This document shows, piece by piece, positions 59,649-64,000 of a DNA stretch of 64,000 nt. Origin of the DNA: JAZKFT01 sp040386335. GTDB taxonomy: Bacteria; Bacteroidota; Bacteroidia; Chitinophagales; Chitinophagaceae. Position 1 is the first letter of the stretch. Each line of letters starts with the position of its first letter. Where the stretch lies: the NCBI GenBank assembly GCA_040386335.1, contig JAZKFT010000011.1, forward strand, positions 62,001-126,000, read 5' to 3'. The notes beneath the pieces are model-generated. The model searched no databases. It was not told the origin of the DNA and saw nothing but the letters and a program-made list of their open reading frames with translations. Made by a program: the position numbers and the translations under genes.

Positions 59649-62600
59649 CTATTCTTTAACCAGTTTCCTGGTAATGATCTTGTTATTGTACCGCAGTTCC
59701 AGCAGGTACATACCCTTGCTCAATCTGTCCAGGTCGTTTATTTGTATGGTGCTAAACCCACTGGCTGCCTGGTAGCTATTGTTGGTGAGCTGTTTGCCAC
59801 CCATATCCATAAGCCTTGCGGTAACAATACCAGCCTGTGGCAGGTTAAGGCTGATGCTAACGCGGTTGACAAAAGGGTTTGGCATTATCGCCTGTACCAG
59901 TTGCCCGTTAAATTTGCCCGGCCTCACTATCACAATCTGGGAATAGGAAATAAGCCCATTGGTACCAATCATTTTTAGACGGTAATAAATTCGCTCAGCA
60001 TTTTTATAGTTGATAAGTACTGCCGCATCGATTTCTGAATAATGGCTGACTGTACTGCTATTGCCTGCTCCCGCTATCGCAGCAAAGGATTTAAAATTTC
60101 TGCCATCTGTTGACCTTTCCAGTTCATAGCTGTGATGATTGATCTCACTTGCCGTACTCCAATGAAGCACCACATCGTTTGCCTGCACCAAAGCATTAAA
60201 CGCCAGGAGTTGTACCGGCAGGTTATGGTCGAAATCAGAGCCTGTAAATTCTGAGAATGAGGAGACCCCGGTTGCAGTCATGATCTTATCATAAACATTA
60301 ACGGTAGTTGGGTTTACCGTTGCCCATGTACCAGCAACAGCCGTTTGTTTTTTGTTGATCGTCATAGATCCTTCCCCCTGGACTTTACCAAGCATGGCAC
60401 TATCGTAATTTAAAGAAATACTGTAGGTATATGCAGAACCACCAGTTGCCGGAATGTCCCACCATTCGTTGAGCGTCCTTGCTCCTGTAACGGTGCCGTT
60501 GTTGGTAATATCATTAGGCCATTCTCCGGTGTAGTGCATGATGTTGCCAAGATTTGGCAAGGAAACGCTACCCGCACCCCATGTAATGCTGGCAAGTGTA
60601 CGGCCGGCAAAAGTAAAATTCTCAGTTCCGCCTGGTGCATGTGCGCCATCAGTAGCAAGTACTGGTGGTAATGTGCTGGTCGTAAATTCGTCACTGCCAA
60701 TATCGGCCGAACCAGTTGCCAGTGTGGTGGAACGAACAGAGTTACCGCTATAATCATCAGCAAGACCTGCCAGAGGTAAGGCCTTTCCATTTACATACCA
60801 GCACATACCTGTTGTATTGTTGATATCCAGGTTGCCGGTCGCCACATCTTTAAACAGCACATCAGGATTAATGGTGGTAGCAGGAGCCGCATACGACGAA
60901 ATATCGTGTGTGGCAGCAACCCATGAGGCGAAGGATTCCCCAGTGGTTCCGGAAGCCGCCCGATCCATAAAGCTGGCATCTGGCACACCTGTACCGAGAT
61001 ACAAATTATTTGACACATTAAAATCGCCGGAACCAAATTTCTCGTTACCCAAAGCAAAGTTGGCCGATCCGCCTCCAGAACGGTTGTTATAAAAAATATT
61101 ATTGCGAATGCTACCGTTAGCATTGCCTATAGGCTGGCGCAGAAATGCCCATGAATTTGTGGTAGAAGTAGAGGTGCCACCAATCAGAATACTATTATTG
61201 TAAGCGTTCAGGGTGCTGCCGTCGGTGCCATTATCAAAAATACCTACTATATACTGGCTTGAATTACCGGCTGGATTAATGGTAATCTGGTTATTGGCAG
61301 CTGTAACTGAAGTTCCGGGTCCACTGCTTCCATAGAAAATAATGCCTCCAAGCGATCCTGTTGTAGCAGGAAAGTTATAAATTCTGTTTTTGGTTAACAT
61401 CGTGTTGACAGCCCCTTGAACAACGATGCCGGCTAACTGGCCATTTGTTGCACATTTCAGGTCGTGGATATTGTTTTGTGTCACAATATTTGTACCCTGC
61501 GATCCCAGTCTGATTCCAAATACATTTGAACCACCGGTAAGGGTATCATAGATTTCATTTCCACTAATGGTCCAGTCTTCGTTAAGGCCTACAGAGTAAA
61601 AGCCACAGTAACCAAAATTGAACATTTTGTTATTAATAACGGAGTTGCCGGTGTTATAGATGCCTGAAAATGTAGTAGATGGCACATCCGAATAGATAAG
61701 GATTTGAGCCTTGCCAGTCACACCATCACTCCTATCCCGAATGATACAATTTGATACCAAATTGCTATCGTTGCCGCTAACTACGCCCCCATAAAATTGA
61801 ATAAGTCCTTGTTGTAAACTGTTGTTTAACCCTTCTACTGTACAGTTGGTAATTGTATTTTTACTGGCATCGTTATGGAAAAAGAATACCGACGTAAAAT
61901 CCTCTTTGTTACGGAATGTGAGATAGTTCCCTGACTCATTATAGGATCCGTCAAATATGGCATTTTTAACACCATTAAGCCTGATAATGGCCGAATTGAC
62001 CAATGATCCGCTGTTGATTTCTTTTGTGGTTCCGCTGTTAGGTCTAAAGGTAACTGAGTAATTTCCGGGGCCTTCTTCCAGCCACTGTGTAAGGTCATTC
62101 TGCCCTGTTTCCGTCAGGTTTGAAGTGATCCTGATTTCAAGATTCTGCGTAAGTACGCCATCTTTAAGCGCTGCGAATAGACCACCCGGCGCAGCACCAG
62201 TAAGCGATGTATAGGATTGCCCCGCACCTACAAGCAAGGTTTCAACGATCGGGTTCACTACTTTGTAAAAACTAGGTGTAACTGGTGGTGTCGACGCTGC
62301 CGGCACACTGCTGTTATATCCGGCTGCACCTGCACTTGGATAGGCCAAAACGTTCACCCCTGACGCCATATCCTGTGCCACTACATAATAGGTAATGGAA
62401 TCGTTAAGCGCTACCCCCTGGCCAAAAGTAAAAGTGTAAGTAGAGCCACTTACAAAAGTTGCGGTCACTGGGGTAAAGGCTGCCGCAGCATTTATTTTCC
62501 AGTAAAGAACCGGCAGCCCGGCACCGGCTACAGGTACGCCGGATGGATCGTGGATCGTAGCGGATAAGGTACGGGCTGTAAATAAAGTGGTCTTGTTAAA

Positions 62601-64000
62601 GGGTACATAACTGATATAAGGGCCGGTTTGGTCAAGCCAGGCAAAATTGTCTTCATCAGCGCCAATGTCGCTGTAAGTTGCACCACGAAGCGTTCCATCA
62701 TAATCCCTGTCGATGTTCAAAGGTTTGGTGATGGTTTGTCCCCCTTTTTCACACTGTGTAGCAACTGATGGGTTCAGGTGTAGATTATAGGGAGCAACCG
62801 TACTGATAAAAGGTGGCAACTCACTTATAGAATGTTGCTCTCTTGTTGCAATTCTGTTTTTAAAGGCACCCAATGTTTGGTCTCTATTGTTGTTGACAGC
62901 GCTGATGCTATCAAAATAAATGAGATTGGTGGGCGACGGCACACCGGCATAATAAAGGTTGTTGTCGCAAACTGCAGCAAACCTGGCCAGGTTGCCGTTA
63001 GATGAAGAGTATAAAGCAACGCTTTTAGCACCAATAGCATTGTTCATGTTATTGACAAAGATGTTGTTGCGGATATCAAAACTGTTGGAGAGGTTGGCGA
63101 GGTATAATGCCGCTCCGGATGCCGACGCACTGGATGGCACGTAGTCAAGATAAACTGAATTGTGGTACACATACAGGTTAGAAGTGCCACCTACCAGTGA
63201 CAGGCCTCTTACACCCGCAACTGCAGTACCAGCGGTCATTTTAATATCGGAGATAAAGTTATTATACACGTTGCAAGTGGTACCACTGATGTTTACGCCT
63301 ACAGCAAGGCCGCCTGCCGCACCTGCCTTGTTTTCTATATTGCTGATAAAGTTTCTGTAGAAATTCATGATCACTCCTGGACCCGAATTCGTAAAGCCAA
63401 AGGCACTGTTTGCAGCAGAGGTACCTCCTGTGCTTACACGCTGAATATTGTTGGCATAAAAAGTAAGTCTTGGATTTGTTCCTGAACCAGACGCATTGAT
63501 ACCTGCTGCAGGGCCCGTGGTGGCGCCTATGTTATCAATCGTGTTATCATAAACAGTGATATTATTGGCACTGCTAAAATTCATTCCATAAACGGTACTG
63601 GTAGAAGTGGTGGAACTGCTCAAAGCGCTAATGGTATTGTTGTAAATGGTGGCTGAAGTAGAAGTGCCTGAGTAAAGAATTCCATTGATCTGCCCGGTAG
63701 TGGTACTGTTATTGGTAATGTTCTGGTTAAATATCTTAATGTTATTCTGGTTAGTCACCGAAATAATACTGCAGGTAGCAGTTCCGCCACCGAGGTTGGT
63801 CAGTGTAGCTGTTCCCCCGTTGATCGTTCCTATTTCAGTATTCTGATCGGGATAGGTAGAATTACCACTCAAAAAATAGCCATTGTAGACGTTCTGGATA
63901 TTGATATTGTAAAACTTATTGTTGGAATTGGCGTTCGCTAATGAAGTTGGCGAAGAAACAAAAAAGGTATATATGCCCCGGCTTACTGTATTGGCCTTAC
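59649..64000 (-). CDS. Large beta-helix surface protein with T9SS type A sorting domain, N-terminus outside window
   Basis: At least 1450 residues; the frame is open through the right edge, so the real start lies beyond it (the TTG at 63872 is not a start). The visible N-terminal part is a string of N/T/S-rich units such as IYNNTISALSS, VYDNTIDNIG, FYANNIQRVS, YRNFISNIENK and VYNNFISDI, typical of a right-handed parallel beta-helix. Middle regions carry an Ig-like part and a second beta-helix set. The last ~80 residues are a type A sorting domain (IMPNPFVNRVSISLNL ... GMYLLELRYNNKIITRKLVKE). It should be exported by the T9SS and be surface-bound or released, possibly as an adhesin or polysaccharide-binding protein. 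Confidence 0.9.
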   Translation of the reverse strand, partial: KANTVSRGIYTFFVSSPTSLANANSNNKFYNINIQNVYNGYFLSGNSTYPDQNTEIGTINGGTATLTNLGGGTATCSIISVTNQNNIKIFNQNITNNSTTTGQINGILYSGTSTSATIYNNTISALSSSTTSTSTVYGMNFSSANNITVYDNTIDNIGATTGPAAGINASGSGTNPRLTFYANNIQRVSTGGTSAANSAFGFTNSGPGVIMNFYRNFISNIENKAGAAGGLAVGVNISGTTCNVYNNFISDIKMTAGTAVAGVRGLSLVGGTSNLYVYHNSVYLDYVPSSASASGAALYLANLSNSFDIRNNIFVNNMNNAIGAKSVALYSSSNGNLARFAAVCDNNLYYAGVPSPTNLIYFDSISAVNNNRDQTLGAFKNRIATREQHSISELPPFISTVAPYNLHLNPSVATQCEKGGQTITKPLNIDRDYDGTLRGATYSDIGADEDNFAWLDQTGPYISYVPFNKTTLFTARTLSATIHDPSGVPVAGAGLPVLYWKINAAAAFTPVTATFVSGSTYTFTFGQGVALNDSITYYVVAQDMASGVNVLAYPSAGAAGYNSSVPAASTPPVTPSFYKVVNPIVETLLVGAGQSYTSLTGAAPGGLFAALKDGVLTQNLEIRITSNLTETGQNDLTQWLEEGPGNYSVTFRPNSGTTKEINSGSLVNSAIIRLNGVKNAIFDGSYNESGNYLTFRNKEDFTSVFFFHNDASKNTITNCTVEGLNNSLQQGLIQFYGGVVSGNDSNLVSNCIIRDRSDGVTGKAQILIYSDVPSTTFSGIYNTGNSVINNKMFNFGYCGFYSVGLNEDWTISGNEIYDTLTGGSNVFGIRLGSQGTNIVTQNNIHDLKCATNGQLAGIVVQGAVNTMLTKNRIYNFPATTGSLGGIIFYGSSGPGTSVTAANNQITINPAGNSSQYIVGIFDNGTDGSTLNAYNNSILIGGTSTSTTNSWAFLRQPIGNANGSIRNNIFYNNRSGGGSANFALGNEKFGSGDFNVSNNLYLGTGVPDASFMDRAASGTTGESFASWVAATHDISSYAAPATTINPDVLFKDVATGNLDINNTTGMCWYVNGKALPLAGLADDYSGNSVRSTTLATGSADIGSDEFTTSTLPPVLATDGAHAPGGTENFTFAGRTLASITWGAGSVSLPNLGNIMHYTGEWPNDITNNGTVTGARTLNEWWDIPATGGSAYTYSISLNYDSAMLGKVQGEGSMTINKKQTAVAGTWATVNPTTVNVYDKIMTATGVSSFSEFTGSDFDHNLPVQLLAFNALVQANDVVLHWSTASEINHHSYELERSTDGRNFKSFAAIAGAGNSSTVSHYSEIDAAVLINYKNAERIYYRLKMIGTNGLISYSQIVIVRPGKFNGQLVQAIMPNPFVNRVSISLNLPQAGIVTARLMDMGGKQLTNNSYQAASGFSTIQINDLDRLSKGMYLLELRYNNKIITRKLVKE

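Noticed and set aside
63870..63872. TTG as start of the beta-helix protein
   Set aside because: The same frame continues without a stop to the window edge with the same Asn-rich repeat character, so the gene is truncated by the window and this codon is internal.
1..64000. CRISPR arrays, tRNA or rRNA genes, transposases, prophage
   Set aside because: No regularly spaced repeats with spacers, no cloverleaf sequence and no integrase or transposase motif were found when reading both strands.

Overview
The window is chromosomal DNA of a Bacteroidota bacterium, most likely of the Chitinophagaceae type. The evidence is a SusC/SusD-type glycan locus, proteins ending in type IX secretion (T9SS) sorting domains, a PorP/SprF-family protein, the T9SS regulator PorX, an S46 dipeptidyl-peptidase, lipoproteins with short signal peptides, almost no Shine-Dalgarno sequences, and several upstream boxes of the form TAnnTTTG. 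No rRNA, tRNA, CRISPR array, prophage or insertion sequence was seen. Both edges cut genes: a SusE-like lipoprotein on the left (1-755) and a large beta-helix T9SS protein on the right (59649-64000).

Layout. 1-10380: an alpha-glucan utilisation locus on the minus strand, in transcription order T9SS-secreted GH13 amylase, susC, susD and two SusE/SusF-like lipoproteins, preceded by a NUDIX-winged-helix regulator. 10722-14545: a vanadium-haloperoxidase/PAP2-like lipoprotein and two outer-membrane barrels. 14546-15517: a repeat-bearing non-coding stretch and a small membrane-anchored protein. 15615-24435: a divergent heme-biosynthesis cluster (hemH-hemF-hemB-hemL leftwards, hemA-hemC-hemE-hemJ rightwards) without hemD, followed by ferritin. 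25219-33361: a 2349-residue PKD/Ig-like adhesin with a type B sorting domain and its PorP/SprF-like partner. 33490-38676: small secreted proteins, a YncE/phosphoesterase fusion, a DUF4136-like lipoprotein and apaG. 38783-42408: enoyl-CoA hydratase, PaaZ and a small secreted protein. 42523-49385: a flippase, a coiled-coil secreted protein, an MbnH/MbnP-like diheme peroxidase pair, arfB, lpxD and an HD phosphohydrolase. 49555-50046: a toxin-antitoxin pair whose toxin is frameshifted. 50252-57304: porX, two metallo-beta-lactamase-fold hydrolases, a helix-hairpin-helix protein, a second and unfamiliar toxin-antitoxin-like pair, and an acyl-CoA dehydrogenase. 57336-64000: an S46 peptidase and the truncated beta-helix protein.

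How it works together. The glycan locus appears to be under a NUDIX-type sensor: the same inverted repeat TGTGTA-N5-TACAyA lies upstream of both the regulator and the amylase. PaaZ and the distant acyl-CoA dehydrogenase share a CTAACG-N4-TTAG palindrome that resembles the PaaR operator, so they may form one regulon. PorX, the SprF-like protein, the type B adhesin and the type A cargo (amylase, beta-helix protein) all point to an active T9SS. Several intergenic regions carry related palindromic repeats (6451, 13339, 25112) that look like a small dispersed element.
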